From contig CAVSPC010000021.1 in the NCBI GenBank assembly GCA_963729795.1, positions 56,452 to 120,451 on the forward strand: a stretch of 64,000 nucleotides of DNA, in the 5' to 3' direction. A program made the position numbers and the translations under genes. This document shows, one piece after another, positions 26,890 to 36,040 of the stretch. Each line of letters opens with the position of its first letter. The stretch's first letter is position 1. The notes under the pieces were generated by a model. The model was not told the DNA's origin and searched no databases. It was given only the letters and a program-made list of their open reading frames with translations. Source of the stretch: CAWBBA01 sp963729795. GTDB lineage: Bacteria; Desulfobacterota; Desulfomonilia; Desulfomonilales; Desulfomonilaceae.

Positions 26890-28599
26890 CTATGTCAACA
26901 GTTTCCTCAGTTCCTTTTTTAGCACTTTTCCTGCGACGCTAACAGGGATAGCGTCGACAAATATTACCTCTCGAATCTTCTTATAGTGGGCGATCCGCGA
27001 GTTAGTGTGGTCCAAAATCGCCTCCCGGGTTGCCTTAGCACCCGGTTTTAATTCGACAAAGGCCACGGGGAATTCCCCCGTTTCCGGGTTGGGCTTTCCA
27101 AGTACAGCGCAGTTCCGAACCGCCGCGTGTTCAAAGATCACCTCTTCTATGTCCCTAGGATACACGTTATATCCTTTGTAAATTATCATGTCCTTCTTGC
27201 GGTCGGTGATGTAGAAGAAACCATCTTCATCCTCATGGCCGATGTCTCCGGTCAAGAGCCAGCCATCTTTGAATATCTCTTCCGTGGCTTTCGGGTTTTT
27301 CCAGTAGCCCTTCATGACCTGTGGGCCTCGAATGCAGAGTTCTCCTTCAGAGCCAGGCCTGAGATCGTCTCCGGTGATCGGATCGATTACCTTGCATTCC
27401 GTATCAAAAACCGGCAGACCGACCGAGCCGGGTCGTATCGCGTTCCGGTCGGGAGGATTGGCCGTGGCTCCCATGGAACACTCGGTCAGTCCCCAGCCCT
27501 CCTGAATGACGCCGCATGGGAACGCATCGAGAAGTTTATCGAAAACCGATCTGGCAAGGGGCGCCGCACCAGATGCCGCGATCTTGATTCCGGAGAGGTC
27601 GTATGAATGAAAATCCGGGTGGTTGATCAGCGGGACGTAGAGCTGCGGAGCACCGCCGAGACCAGTGGCTCTGTATTTGATTGCAGCGTCTAGATACTCC
27701 TTCGGCTCGAATCGAGGAAAGACCACCATTGTGGTTCCGCCGTATATCAAGGTGTTGAGATAGCCGACGGTTCCCATGGCGTGAAACCATGGGACAACTA
27801 CTAGGGCCACTTCCTGATCCCGAGTAGCTATCCTGTCTTTTGTGGGATCCACTCCGGGAGGAAAAACCGGTTGCAAAACCCCATCCACCATTTCGATTCG
27901 GGCTCCGCTCGCCCAACTGCCGTACTGCATGGTATTAGTTGCCACGTTCCAGTGAGTCAACATCACACCCTTTGAAACACCTGTGGTACCTCCCGTGTAA
28001 GCAAGATGAACCAGGTCAGCCTTCACATCAAAGATAACGTTCTTTTGAAATGGCTGATATTTCTTGAGAAGCGGAGCCATGTCGATAGTATCTGGAGCGG
28101 CCATCTTACCGATAGGCTTAATCGGGGCAATAATCGCACTGTAGCAATCCGCAAAGCTGGTGGTTATGATCCGTTTGATAGCTGTTTCCGGGATAATCGA
28201 TTGGATCCCCTGAAAGAGAAAGTCCAGAGAAATCAGGGTCTCAGCTCCAGAGTCTTTGAGCTGATGGAGAGCCTCCCTTGGGGACAAGAGAGGGCTCAGG
28301 GGCGTAAAGACTGCCCCGATCCTCACAGTGCCGTAATAAGAAATGGCGAACTGAGGCATATTCGGCAGATGGATCGCCACCCGATCCCCCTTTTGTACGC
28401 CTATATCGTCCAAGGCCGCAGCGAAACGGTCGCTCAGTTCTTTCAGCTCGGAATAGGTTAACTCCATCCCTCCAAAAATGATGGCTATCCGATTGGGGAC
28501 CCGGGCGGCAGTATGATAGAGGAACTCGTGGACCGGAATTTCGGGATAGTTTAGGCTCTTAGGCCAATCTTGGGGCCATGCATTGAAGTTCTTTGGCAT
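26890..28599 (-). CDS. AMP-forming acyl-CoA synthetase (FadD-like)
   Basis: This 569-aa ligase activates a carboxylic acid with ATP and CoA. The AMP-binding P-loop LAYTGGTTGVSKGVMLTHWN (about residues 198-217), GWGLTE (about 368-373), GDIGHEDEDGFFYITDR and YKGYNVYPRDIEEVI are intact. The C-terminal catalytic lysine segment SVAGKVLKKELR is also intact. The sequence is closer to the long/medium-chain FadD group than to benzoate or phenylacetate ligases, but the substrate is not decided by motifs. The start has CAGGAGG upstream. It lies between iorAB and two acyl-CoA dehydrogenase genes on the same strand, so it may provide their CoA substrates. Confidence 0.92.
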   Translation of the reverse strand: MPKNFNAWPQDWPKSLNYPEIPVHEFLYHTAARVPNRIAIIFGGMELTYSELKELSDRFAAALDDIGVQKGDRVAIHLPNMPQFAISYYGTVRIGAVFTPLSPLLSPREALHQLKDSGAETLISLDFLFQGIQSIIPETAIKRIITTSFADCYSAIIAPIKPIGKMAAPDTIDMAPLLKKYQPFQKNVIFDVKADLVHLAYTGGTTGVSKGVMLTHWNVATNTMQYGSWASGARIEMVDGVLQPVFPPGVDPTKDRIATRDQEVALVVVPWFHAMGTVGYLNTLIYGGTTMVVFPRFEPKEYLDAAIKYRATGLGGAPQLYVPLINHPDFHSYDLSGIKIAASGAAPLARSVFDKLLDAFPCGVIQEGWGLTECSMGATANPPDRNAIRPGSVGLPVFDTECKVIDPITGDDLRPGSEGELCIRGPQVMKGYWKNPKATEEIFKDGWLLTGDIGHEDEDGFFYITDRKKDMIIYKGYNVYPRDIEEVIFEHAAVRNCAVLGKPNPETGEFPVAFVELKPGAKATREAILDHTNSRIAHYKKIREVIFVDAIPVSVAGKVLKKELRKLLT

Positions 28600-29049
28600 G
28601 GAAGCACCTCCTGTCCACCAAGGGTTGTCCTACGACTTGTTCAAAGCCAGTTTGCCGAGATATCAGAAGGGGCTCTGGTTGCGGCTGGAGTTTTCTCAGG
28701 ACTTGTTACCAGACGGACTTGCGGAGGTCCGTCTTGCGCATTTCATCACTATTCCTCTCCGGTAAAAGGAATTACCACTAAATGAGAGGTTGGCTAATTC
28801 CAGCCTTCGCGCACCTTCGGATGATTATCTCGCGCATAACGGTGGAGCTCAACCTTTTTCTTCCCGCTTAAGCCGTATGCTTGTTCCAGGAAAGATCTCC
28901 CAGACCGACCACCGTCGTGCATCAAAAATTTCCGGCATGTTTTCGAAAACCTCTGTAACTTAAGTGAGTGCCAGGACTTGTCTCGTCTCCATTCAGTGCA
29001 GGCGCGGCCTCAGAGGTGGCGCAAATCGAGAAAACCTCTTGGCCGCTGG
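28600..29049. other. intergenic region, nothing recognised
   Basis: This 450-bp gap lies between the acyl-CoA dehydrogenase stop and the acyl-CoA ligase start on the minus strand. The short frames seen here lack ribosome sites and resemble no family. It could hold a ligase promoter; no clear -35/-10 pair, repeat or RNA was seen. Confidence 0.4.
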
Positions 29050-30243
29050 TCATTTCAACATTTCACGGGAAAAGCCCAGGATGTTTCGAGCAATCACCAG
29101 CATCTGAATCTGGCCGGTACCCTCGAAGATGTCAGTGATCTTCGAATCTCTCATCCATTTCTCCGCCAGCCATTCCCGCGAATAACCGAGCGGCCCAAGG
29201 AGTTCCACGCACTTTTGAGTAACCAGAGTGGCAGCGCGGCCGGCTTTGGCCTTGGCTATGGAAGCCTCCAAGCTATTCCTAAGACCGTAGTCCAGCATAG
29301 ATGCTGCCCGCCAGTTGAGCAATCGGGCGACCTCAAGGTTCGCCTCCATCTCCATTACTGTCCTTTGCACGTAATTGAGTTTGTGCTGACTGACCTCATA
29401 GGGAAAGGTGTAACCTTCTCTCTCCAGTTTCTCCTTGGTAAACTCCAACGAGGCTCGAGCAACTCCGATGGCCATAGCAGCCACTCCCGGCCGGGTGGCA
29501 TCGAAGGTGGCCATGGCACCACCCAGGCCCTCTCTTCTCTCAGTGATTTCCGGGCTACCCAGGATGTTGTCATAAGGGATGCGGCAGTCTTGTAAAACTA
29601 TGGAAGCGGTGTCGGAAGCGCGGATACCGAGTTTGTGCTCCAGTTTGGTTACCGTTATCCCGGGTGTGCCCTTCTCCACCACGAAGCTTTTGATTGCGGC
29701 CCGCCCCTTACTTCGGTCCAGGGTGGCCCAGACCACGACGGCTTCGCTGTGGTGGCCTGAGGTAACGAAGATCTTCTCACCGTTAAGTATCCATTCGTTT
29801 GTCTCGGGGTCGAGCCTGGCTGAGGTCGTGATCGAGGCAGTATCCGAACCCGCACCGGGTTCCGTGATGGCCATTGCGGCGAACTTGCCCCCGAAGCGGG
29901 CTTTTTGTTCCTTCGTGGCAACAGCGTCGATGGCGGCATTGCCTAAACCGCGAACAGGAAAGCAGAGCATGATCCCGACGTCGCCCCAGGATAGCTCTTC
30001 CATGTTTACCACCAGAGAGACGTTGGGCTCGGACGTTCTCTTGCCATCGGCGTCCGGCTTGCCGCCGCCACCTTGTTTAAATGTCTTGACGCCCATCCTC
30101 TCGACCACGTCGTACAGTTGCTGCACCTTTTCATGCTCGTGGTCGTCATAGTATCTAGAAACCGGCCTAAACACGCCTTCCGCAAGAGCGCGGACCATTT
30201 GTCTACCCTGTTCGCTTGCCGGTAGTAATTCAAAGTCTATCAT
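29050..30243 (-). CDS. acyl-CoA dehydrogenase (subunit-like partner A)
   Basis: This 397-aa FAD enzyme forms the 2,3-double bond of an acyl-CoA. The FAD/substrate signature MAITEPGAGSDTASI (about residues 132-146), the REGLGGAM loop and the C-terminal catalytic-Glu segment DIFEGTGQIQ are intact. The ATG at 30243 has AAGGAGG at ideal spacing; the frame extends further upstream but this start is clear. The gene follows a divergent acyl-CoA dehydrogenase by 71 bp. Two adjacent, dissimilar dehydrogenase genes often encode an alpha/beta heteromer in steroid and aromatic side-chain degradation, so a heteromer is a reasonable guess here. Confidence 0.9.
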   Translation of the reverse strand: MIDFELLPASEQGRQMVRALAEGVFRPVSRYYDDHEHEKVQQLYDVVERMGVKTFKQGGGGKPDADGKRTSEPNVSLVVNMEELSWGDVGIMLCFPVRGLGNAAIDAVATKEQKARFGGKFAAMAITEPGAGSDTASITTSARLDPETNEWILNGEKIFVTSGHHSEAVVVWATLDRSKGRAAIKSFVVEKGTPGITVTKLEHKLGIRASDTASIVLQDCRIPYDNILGSPEITERREGLGGAMATFDATRPGVAAMAIGVARASLEFTKEKLEREGYTFPYEVSQHKLNYVQRTVMEMEANLEVARLLNWRAASMLDYGLRNSLEASIAKAKAGRAATLVTQKCVELLGPLGYSREWLAEKWMRDSKITDIFEGTGQIQMLVIARNILGFSREMLK

Positions 30244-30314
30244 CCAGTCCTCCTTTTTGGGACGGCTCGCTTCTTCTGCGCATGCACGGCGATTGTTGGA
30301 CTCGCAACGTCGTC

Positions 30315-31424
30315 TCAGCCTATAGCCAGGCCTTCCAAGGTGGAAAAACCTCGGCCGTTCCGGAACCACATTTCCACAGGATGTTCACGTATGTACCCGT
30401 GGCCCCCCAGGATCTGGACGCCGTAATCAACAATTTTCATAGTCTGCTCCGCGCAATACATCTTTGCCAGAGCCGCTTCACGTGTCGCATCTTCGTTTCG
30501 GTCCAGACGCCAAGCTACCCTCCAAGCCAGCATACGCATGCCGTCCACCTCCATGGCGGATTCGGCTAGCATGAAAGCGATGGATTGCCGGCTGGCAATG
30601 GGTTCTCCGAATGCATACCTTTCTTTGGCGTAATCCAAGGCGTACTCATAGGAAGCGCGCGCAACTCCCACTGCCATAGAGCACAGTATCGATCTTGAGA
30701 GATTGAGCAACCTCATGTAATCAATCCCCTGATCCCCGCCTATCTGTCGCGATTTGGGCACCACACAGTCTTCAAAAGTCACTCGAAATAAAGGTAAAGG
30801 ATTGAGCCCGAGGGTCTTTTCCCGCTCACCTATTTTGAGTCCCGGCGTGCCCTTGTCCAAAATTATGGCTTTCACCGAAACCGGCCCTCCACCTTGGGCA
30901 TCGGTTGCGTAAACCAATATGTGCTCGGCCTGCTCGGCCAAAGGCACCATACATTTAACTCCATTGAGGACTATCTCGTCTCCTCGTGTCTGTGAAGCGG
31001 TACGGAGATCTGTCGGATCGAACGTTATTCTTGGCTCCATCAGTGCTGCTGTGGCAGGGAAGAATTGTTCCCCACAGAGTTTTGGCAACCACTCTTCCTT
31101 TTGTTCCTCGGTACCGAATTCAAGGACGGGTATCATCATCAAGAGAGGAGAAAGAGCGCCCAAGGTGAGGCTTACGTCGCCCCAGGCCAACTCCTCGACC
31201 ATGATCGCTGTGGTAAGCGCGGAACGCCCCAAATCATATCCGCCGTATTTTTCGGGGATTGCGTTGGCGCAGAAGCCCAACTCCCATACTTTGCTGAGTA
31301 GGTCCGTCGGAAATTTAGCCTCCTCATCGCAATTCCGGGCAATCGGCCGGAGTTCCTTGGCAGCAAACTTCCGGGCCATGTCCTGGATCTGCTGTTGGTC
31401 CTCGTCCAGAGTAAAATCGGCCAT
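30315..31424 (-). CDS. acyl-CoA dehydrogenase, divergent (subunit-like partner B)
   Basis: This 369-aa protein has the acyl-CoA dehydrogenase fold throughout (ATAALMEPRITFDP, GDQGIDYMRLLNLSR, QILGGHGYIREHP). It departs from the usual pattern at the FAD/substrate loop: the common TEPGAGSD is MEPRITFDPTD here. The protein also ends early with FSTLEGLAIG, which still offers a Glu where the usual EGT lies. It may be a specialised or structural partner of the next gene. The start is clear (GGAGG, then ATG at 31424). It is the first gene of the minus-strand unit, with a promoter candidate about 195 bp upstream. Confidence 0.88.
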   Translation of the reverse strand: MADFTLDEDQQQIQDMARKFAAKELRPIARNCDEEAKFPTDLLSKVWELGFCANAIPEKYGGYDLGRSALTTAIMVEELAWGDVSLTLGALSPLLMMIPVLEFGTEEQKEEWLPKLCGEQFFPATAALMEPRITFDPTDLRTASQTRGDEIVLNGVKCMVPLAEQAEHILVYATDAQGGGPVSVKAIILDKGTPGLKIGEREKTLGLNPLPLFRVTFEDCVVPKSRQIGGDQGIDYMRLLNLSRSILCSMAVGVARASYEYALDYAKERYAFGEPIASRQSIAFMLAESAMEVDGMRMLAWRVAWRLDRNEDATREAALAKMYCAEQTMKIVDYGVQILGGHGYIREHPVEMWFRNGRGFSTLEGLAIG

Positions 31425-32043
31425 TATACCTCCATACGAAAATTGTCTTTTCAGTGAATCGTCTTGTTATTCGGATTTTACCGCGGTTGGGTCATCAAGG
31501 GACCTTTCCGCTTGAACGCAATTCGCCGTCAGTTGCGGAACCCCTGTGCAGACCACGTGTCGAGTATTACTCCCCACGCGTCCCCGGTTAATGCCGAGAG
31601 TCAGGGAGTCCGTACGAAGGTATACTCGTCGTCTGAAACCTGTCAAGTAAAATAGACAAGCGATCAATTTACCATTTACAACATACTAATATTTAATTTG
31701 ATGTTAGTCATGTAATATGCTTAATATTGACACACTCCTTCCCCTGGGCTATGTCTTTTTGCGAAGCTCATTGGATTTTCCAACGAGCCTAGTGTGATGA
31801 GGGCTACCTGGAGCTGATGCTGCCCGATGCCGCGTCAATCCTAGCCCCCCATTTAAGGTGCGGCCATCCTGTTGGGGGAAGTGCCAAGGAACGATGCCGG
31901 TAGTATCAAGTGCTAAGCCTGTCCGGACAGTTTCGCAGACACGCTTGAGCTCAGGATCATGGATGGTTTCCGGAAGCCGGGCTATGTTGGAGCGGCAGGC
32001 GAAAGACTAACTTGTCCCCTAATATGGGTTACAGGAGCCAACA
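31425..32043. other. divergent intergenic region, acyl-CoA dehydrogenases / MerR regulator
   Basis: This is a 619-bp gap. Besides the minus-strand promoter candidate it has a plus-strand TTGACA at about 31727-31732, followed 17 bp later by the weak TATGTC, a possible promoter for the regulator. The A/T-rich core at 31670-31725 is the likeliest regulator-binding zone. No gene was recognised. Confidence 0.35.
31619..31646 (-). promoter_or_regulatory. candidate sigma-70 type promoter for the paired acyl-CoA dehydrogenases
   Basis: Read on the minus strand, a perfect TTGACA (31646-31641) is separated by 16 bp from TATACC (31624-31619). The site lies about 195 bp before the dehydrogenase start at 31424 and about 400 bp before the divergent MerR-type gene. 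The leader is long, so another promoter may exist. Confidence 0.45.
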
Positions 32044-32796
32044 TTGAAATTAAGTGAACTGGCCAAAGTTACCAATGTTCCTAAGTATACGATTCAGTTT
32101 TACCTGCGCGAAGGTCTCCTTCCGAAGCCGCCTCTGAAGCGAAAGAAACTCGCAGACTACGACGAAAGCTATGTACATGAAATAGAGTTCATCAAAGACC
32201 TGCAGGAAAACCACGCTCTGCCGGTTTCCGTGATCAAGCAGATCATCAGGAGACAGCGCAAGGTTTCGAGATTGGAGCGCTCGTTATTCCGCCTTCAGAC
32301 TAAGTACCTTAGTCCCAAGGCTCACCTGCTCACCACAGGAATATCGGGAGAAGAGAGTTTTATGGAGGCGACAGGGCTGGGAGCGAAGTGGCTCCAAAAA
32401 ACGGAACAATGGGGCATAATCAAACCGGAGCTCCGAGACGGCGTGAAAAGGTACAATTTCGATGACTTAATGATTGGCAAGTTGATCGTGGAAATGGACA
32501 ACATCGGCCTCGGTCCCAAGGACGGAGCCGATCCTGAAGCCCTTCTACATGCCCTCGAACGATTTCGGGAACTCCTGCAGCAAATCAACGGTTACTTTGC
32601 CGAACGTTATTGGGGAAAACTCTCTGCGGACCAGTTTCATGAAAAAGGAACGCAAGCACTCGAGATTTACGCTATCTACTGTTATCACTTGTTTCGCAGA
32701 TTATGTAGAGAAGACACGCGGGAAAGGATAGCCCGCATGGAACAGATTAAACAGAGCGATCGTCAAAGGACGGATGTTAGTAGCCCAACCGACTGA
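32044..32796 (+). CDS. MerR-family transcriptional regulator
   Basis: This 250-aa protein begins at a TTG codon preceded by AGGAG at good spacing. The N-terminal winged helix is MerR-like (LSELAKVTNVPKYTIQFYLREGLLP), with the second helix pair around KDLQENHALPVSVIKQIIRR. The remaining ~170 residues form a helical effector domain with no recognisable metal-binding cysteines, so a small organic or CoA ligand is more likely than a metal. It is read away from the acyl-CoA dehydrogenase/ligase genes and probably controls them through the shared 619-bp spacer. A second HTH-like stretch in the middle (TGLGAKWLQKTEQWGIIKPE) is a known arrangement in some CoA-responsive members. Confidence 0.82.
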   Translation: MKLSELAKVTNVPKYTIQFYLREGLLPKPPLKRKKLADYDESYVHEIEFIKDLQENHALPVSVIKQIIRRQRKVSRLERSLFRLQTKYLSPKAHLLTTGISGEESFMEATGLGAKWLQKTEQWGIIKPELRDGVKRYNFDDLMIGKLIVEMDNIGLGPKDGADPEALLHALERFRELLQQINGYFAERYWGKLSADQFHEKGTQALEIYAIYCYHLFRRLCREDTRERIARMEQIKQSDRQRTDVSSPTD

Positions 32797-33126
32797 CACC
32801 ACCTCGCTTTCTTGCTGGTAAACGTGGCGAACAAGCATGCCTGCCTCCATTCAAAAGCACTTCCCTTCTGAGAGCTCATAGCCCTGTTGTAGGGCTGTTC
32901 AACGGATCGCAAACGATACAATAGCTATCAAACGATTATATGGCTGAACGAAAAAGCAACTCCCTCGGCGATCAACAAGGAAAAGTCTACTCTTTGACCA
33001 AGCGGTCAAAGGAAACTGTGTGGCCCGGGTCAGCCGCCGGATAAAGCGCTATGGCGCCGCATCCTACTGGGTTATACTGAGAATTGTCCTTATTTCAGCC
33101 AAAAAATTTGTTTCGCTCGCTCTAGT

Positions 33127-33165
33127 GAGGAGAGCGCCTTGGAGATCCTGCCAAAGCCTCTCCTC
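33127..33165 (-). terminator. strong hairpin downstream of the LivK-like gene
   Basis: Read on the minus strand, GAGGAGAG pairs perfectly with CTCTCCTC. Inner GC and TTGG/CCAA pairs surround a short loop. A run of six T lies about 20 bases further on. The stem sits only 7 bp past the binding-protein stop codon and probably ends the operon transcript, although the spacing to the T-run is longer than usual. Confidence 0.6.
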
Positions 33166-33171
33166 GTGGAA

Positions 33172-34443
33172 TTATTTTGCAGCCTTCAACCACGGCGGCA
33201 GCTTGATGGGACCTTCCGCAATGGGTTTAGGAAATACAATTACTCGCTTGCCCTTGTCTGCCCATTGGAATACACAACCAACCGCTGTTTTGGTGGGGTC
33301 GTCGCCGTAAATGACCTGGTTGCCGTCGTCGAACTTGATCCTGCCGATAACGCCAGATCGGTCGGTTTTCTTTATTTCTGTCACCAGCTTGTCGGGATCC
33401 AGTGATTTAGCTCGTTCTATGGCCTCGGCCAGAATGTAAACCGAGTCGTATGATGGAGCAGGACCGTGACATGCCTGGATGGTAACTCCGTACTTCTTCT
33501 TGTAGGCGTCATAGAATTTCTTGGAGGGAGGGTACTTATCTGTGGCTATGGAGCTGCCCAACTCGTAGACGACATTTATCAGGCCGCCAATCTTGCCGTC
33601 AAAAGTTTTCCAGGTCTCGGTGCCGCACATAGGAGCCATCGATCCAGCCACCAGTGCTGGAATCTTCATTGCGATAGCCTGCTTGACCAGAATCCCTCCT
33701 TGGGGCATATCGAAATACACCAGTATCACCTGAGCCCCTTTGGTTCTCGCCTTGCTGAGCCCTGCCGCAAAATCCGATGACCCTGTAGGGTACACGTCGG
33801 CTCCCAACTGTTGCCAGCCGAATTTCGCAGCTGCCGCTTTAACCGTGTGTTCCGCACTGGCCCTGGCCCAGAGTACATCCTGATACATACTGAACACTTT
33901 GGTAAATCCAAACTGGTCCTTCAGAAATCCCAGCGTGCTCGCCACATATTGCACCATATATTTGGCATTAAAGGAAACGCGGAAAATGTACTTGTACTTT
34001 TCCGGTTCTTGCCTCACCATTTCCCCCGACTTGGGTGACATGGCGATGGTTTCAAGCAAAGGCACTTTGTATTTCGACACGATATCCATGCCTGCAAGCA
34101 TAGCCTCGGACCGGAATGGCCCCACCACCAAAGCAGCAGGTTTTTTTTCCGTGATAATCTTCTCGATCCCAAGTAGAGCGTCTGTCACCGGGACGCCGGG
34201 AGAGAAATCGCGCAAATCAATAGTCTCAACCTTAAGAGGTCGTTTGGTATTTCCAACCTTGACCCCACCTTTTGCGTTAATCTCTTCAACAGCCATTTGT
34301 ACGCTTTTGAGAGACTCTCTCCCTTCTATACTCGTCAGAGAAGTTGGGACTCCTATGACGATCGGTTCCACTCCCAATGCTGATGTAGTCATCCAACCAA
34401 CAGACAAGACAAAGACAGCCGCCAATCCGAGTAGTTTTTTCAT
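33172..34443 (-). CDS. ABC transporter substrate-binding protein, branched-chain amino acid (LivK) type
   Basis: This 423-aa periplasmic binding protein has a signal peptide (residues 1-24, MKKLLGLAAVFVLSVGWMTT onward). Its mature sequence is typical of the type I fold used by LivK-like proteins (IVIGVPTSLTSIEG, AVEEINAKGG). Members with this scaffold often bind aromatic or aliphatic acids rather than amino acids. The permease and ATPase genes (livHMGF) are absent from the window, so it is an orphan or works with a distant transporter. It is the last gene of the molybdenum hydroxylase unit, 86 bp after the acyl-CoA dehydrogenase. The start has AAAGGAGG. Confidence 0.88.
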   Translation of the reverse strand: MKKLLGLAAVFVLSVGWMTTSALGVEPIVIGVPTSLTSIEGRESLKSVQMAVEEINAKGGVKVGNTKRPLKVETIDLRDFSPGVPVTDALLGIEKIITEKKPAALVVGPFRSEAMLAGMDIVSKYKVPLLETIAMSPKSGEMVRQEPEKYKYIFRVSFNAKYMVQYVASTLGFLKDQFGFTKVFSMYQDVLWARASAEHTVKAAAAKFGWQQLGADVYPTGSSDFAAGLSKARTKGAQVILVYFDMPQGGILVKQAIAMKIPALVAGSMAPMCGTETWKTFDGKIGGLINVVYELGSSIATDKYPPSKKFYDAYKKKYGVTIQACHGPAPSYDSVYILAEAIERAKSLDPDKLVTEIKKTDRSGVIGRIKFDDGNQVIYGDDPTKTAVGCVFQWADKGKRVIVFPKPIAEGPIKLPPWLKAAK

Positions 34444-34529
34444 GCGATCCTCCTTTGTAATGAAGACTTAGATATATTCGAGTGTGACAGGCGGAATACG
34501 TCTGCAAACACACAACCATGTCTGCTTGC

Positions 34530-35675
34530 CTAAATGCCTATTTCCCTTGCCACCACGACACGCATGATATCCGGAGTTCCTCCACCGATAAGGGGGAAAT
34601 AGGAGTCGCGAAGATAGCGCTCTATGGGATATTCCGTCATAAGTCCGTATCCGCCGAAGATGGACAATGCCATCGAGCAGATCTTGTTAGCGGCCTCGCA
34701 GACGATGATCTTAGTTAGTGCAGCCTCTTTCGAGACCTTTTCTCCTCGATCAGCTTTCCGGGCGGCATAATAGAGGTAGAGCTCGGCACTCTCCAACATA
34801 GCGAGCATCTCCGCGAGTCGGAATCTTACCGCCTGAAATTTGCTGATAGGCCTCCCAAACTGTTCTCGTTCTTTGGAATATTTAAGCGCCGCCTCGTATG
34901 CCGATTTGGCCAGCCCCAAGGAAGTTGCTCCAGTCATGATCCGGTCGGCTTCGAGATGAGGCATCACGCTGAGGAGACCGGTATTTTCTTTGCCGAGCAG
35001 ATGGTCCTTTGGAATCACGAGGTCCTCAAAAATAAGTTCCGCCGTGTCTGAACAATGGGTGGTAAACTTGCTCAACCTCTTACCCACGCGAAACCCTTTC
35101 ATGGCAGTATCGACCAGGAAAACTGAGATCCCCTTCATTCCTTTATCCAAGTCTGTCTTGGCAACAACGGCAATGAAGTCCGCTATCGTTCCGTTGGAAG
35201 TAAAAATTTTGGTACCATTGAGGACGTACGAGTCGCCGTCACGTACGGCTCGGGTGCGAATTGCCGCAGCGTCGGAACCCGCTCCAGGCTCGGTTAAAGC
35301 AAATGCCCCGATCTTTTCTCCTCGCAGCGCCGGGACCAGGTAGTTTTGCTTCAGATTCTCGGAACCAAAGTGATAGATGGACAGAAGGGGAACAGACGAC
35401 GCCATTGCAACCGTTGCTGAAAATCCAGCCGATACTCTGGCTAACTCTTCCACTAGAATGCAGTGATAAGTGTTCGGCTGGTCCACGCCTGCTCCGCCGT
35501 ACTCCTCAGGGAACTTCACCCCAAGAAAACCCAGTTCTCCCATTTCTCGGATTAGATGGCGCGGCGGTTCCCCTGTCCTGTCCAGCTCTTCAGCAATCGG
35601 TGCTAGACGTTCCTGTACGAACCGGGCGACGTGCCGGCGAAATTCTTCTGCTTCCCATGACAAACCGAGATCCAT
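34530..35675 (-). CDS. acyl-CoA dehydrogenase with altered C-terminal catalytic segment
   Basis: This 381-aa acyl-CoA dehydrogenase has an intact FAD-binding loop (FALTEPGAGSDAAAIRT), the KEREQFGRPISKFQ segment and FGGYGLMTEYPIER. The C-terminal motif that usually supplies the base (Y/F-E-G-T) reads IGGGTPDI here, so the standard Glu is replaced by Gly. Family members such as isovaleryl-CoA dehydrogenase use a Glu elsewhere, and I cannot confirm an equivalent. The ATG at 35675 is preceded by AAGGGA; an upstream in-frame start at 35720 is less likely. It lies in the molybdenum hydroxylase unit, between the MoaD-like and LivK-like genes. Confidence 0.88.
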   Translation of the reverse strand: MDLGLSWEAEEFRRHVARFVQERLAPIAEELDRTGEPPRHLIREMGELGFLGVKFPEEYGGAGVDQPNTYHCILVEELARVSAGFSATVAMASSVPLLSIYHFGSENLKQNYLVPALRGEKIGAFALTEPGAGSDAAAIRTRAVRDGDSYVLNGTKIFTSNGTIADFIAVVAKTDLDKGMKGISVFLVDTAMKGFRVGKRLSKFTTHCSDTAELIFEDLVIPKDHLLGKENTGLLSVMPHLEADRIMTGATSLGLAKSAYEAALKYSKEREQFGRPISKFQAVRFRLAEMLAMLESAELYLYYAARKADRGEKVSKEAALTKIIVCEAANKICSMALSIFGGYGLMTEYPIERYLRDSYFPLIGGGTPDIMRVVVAREIGI

Positions 35676-35761
35676 TTCACATTCCCTTCTTCTCTTCCTT
35701 TGTATCGCACCCGGAGACAAACCCTTTGGCTTTTCCTCTGAAATCCAAAGCTGAGTTTGAC

Positions 35762-36040
35762 TCAGCCTCCTCCCATGGTGATGAAAGATATTCCCAAGAT
35801 GTCGCCTTCACTTAGCCGGGTGGCCAGCCTCTCCGCGAGAAAGTTCGAATCCACATCATTGACTGTCACTGTAATGTCAGGATAAATCTCTCCGAGCTCA
35901 ACGTTCACGAGCTTCACTTGCATGACTGACTCAATGGCTACCAGGGCGGACATAAGGCCTGGGTTCTCGTCCTCCAGAAGTATGCTGTCGGTCTTCAATT
36001 TAGTTCCGGTAAAGTTGGATTTGACCGAAATCTTAATCAT
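35762..36040 (-). CDS. MoaD/ThiS-like ubiquitin-fold sulfur carrier protein
   Basis: This 92-aa protein ends in GGG after FITM, the di-glycine tail of sulfur carriers that are adenylated by an E1-like enzyme and then carry a thiocarboxylate. The length and beta-rich sequence fit the beta-grasp fold. Its ATG overlaps the stop codon of the E1-like gene (ATGA, 4 bp), so the two are translationally coupled. With the molybdenum hydroxylase next door, a role in molybdopterin or cofactor sulfuration is possible. A pathway-specific sulfur transfer is also possible. I did not find moaE, moaA or other cofactor genes nearby. Confidence 0.78.
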   Translation of the reverse strand: MIKISVKSNFTGTKLKTDSILLEDENPGLMSALVAIESVMQVKLVNVELGEIYPDITVTVNDVDSNFLAERLATRLSEGDILGISFITMGGG

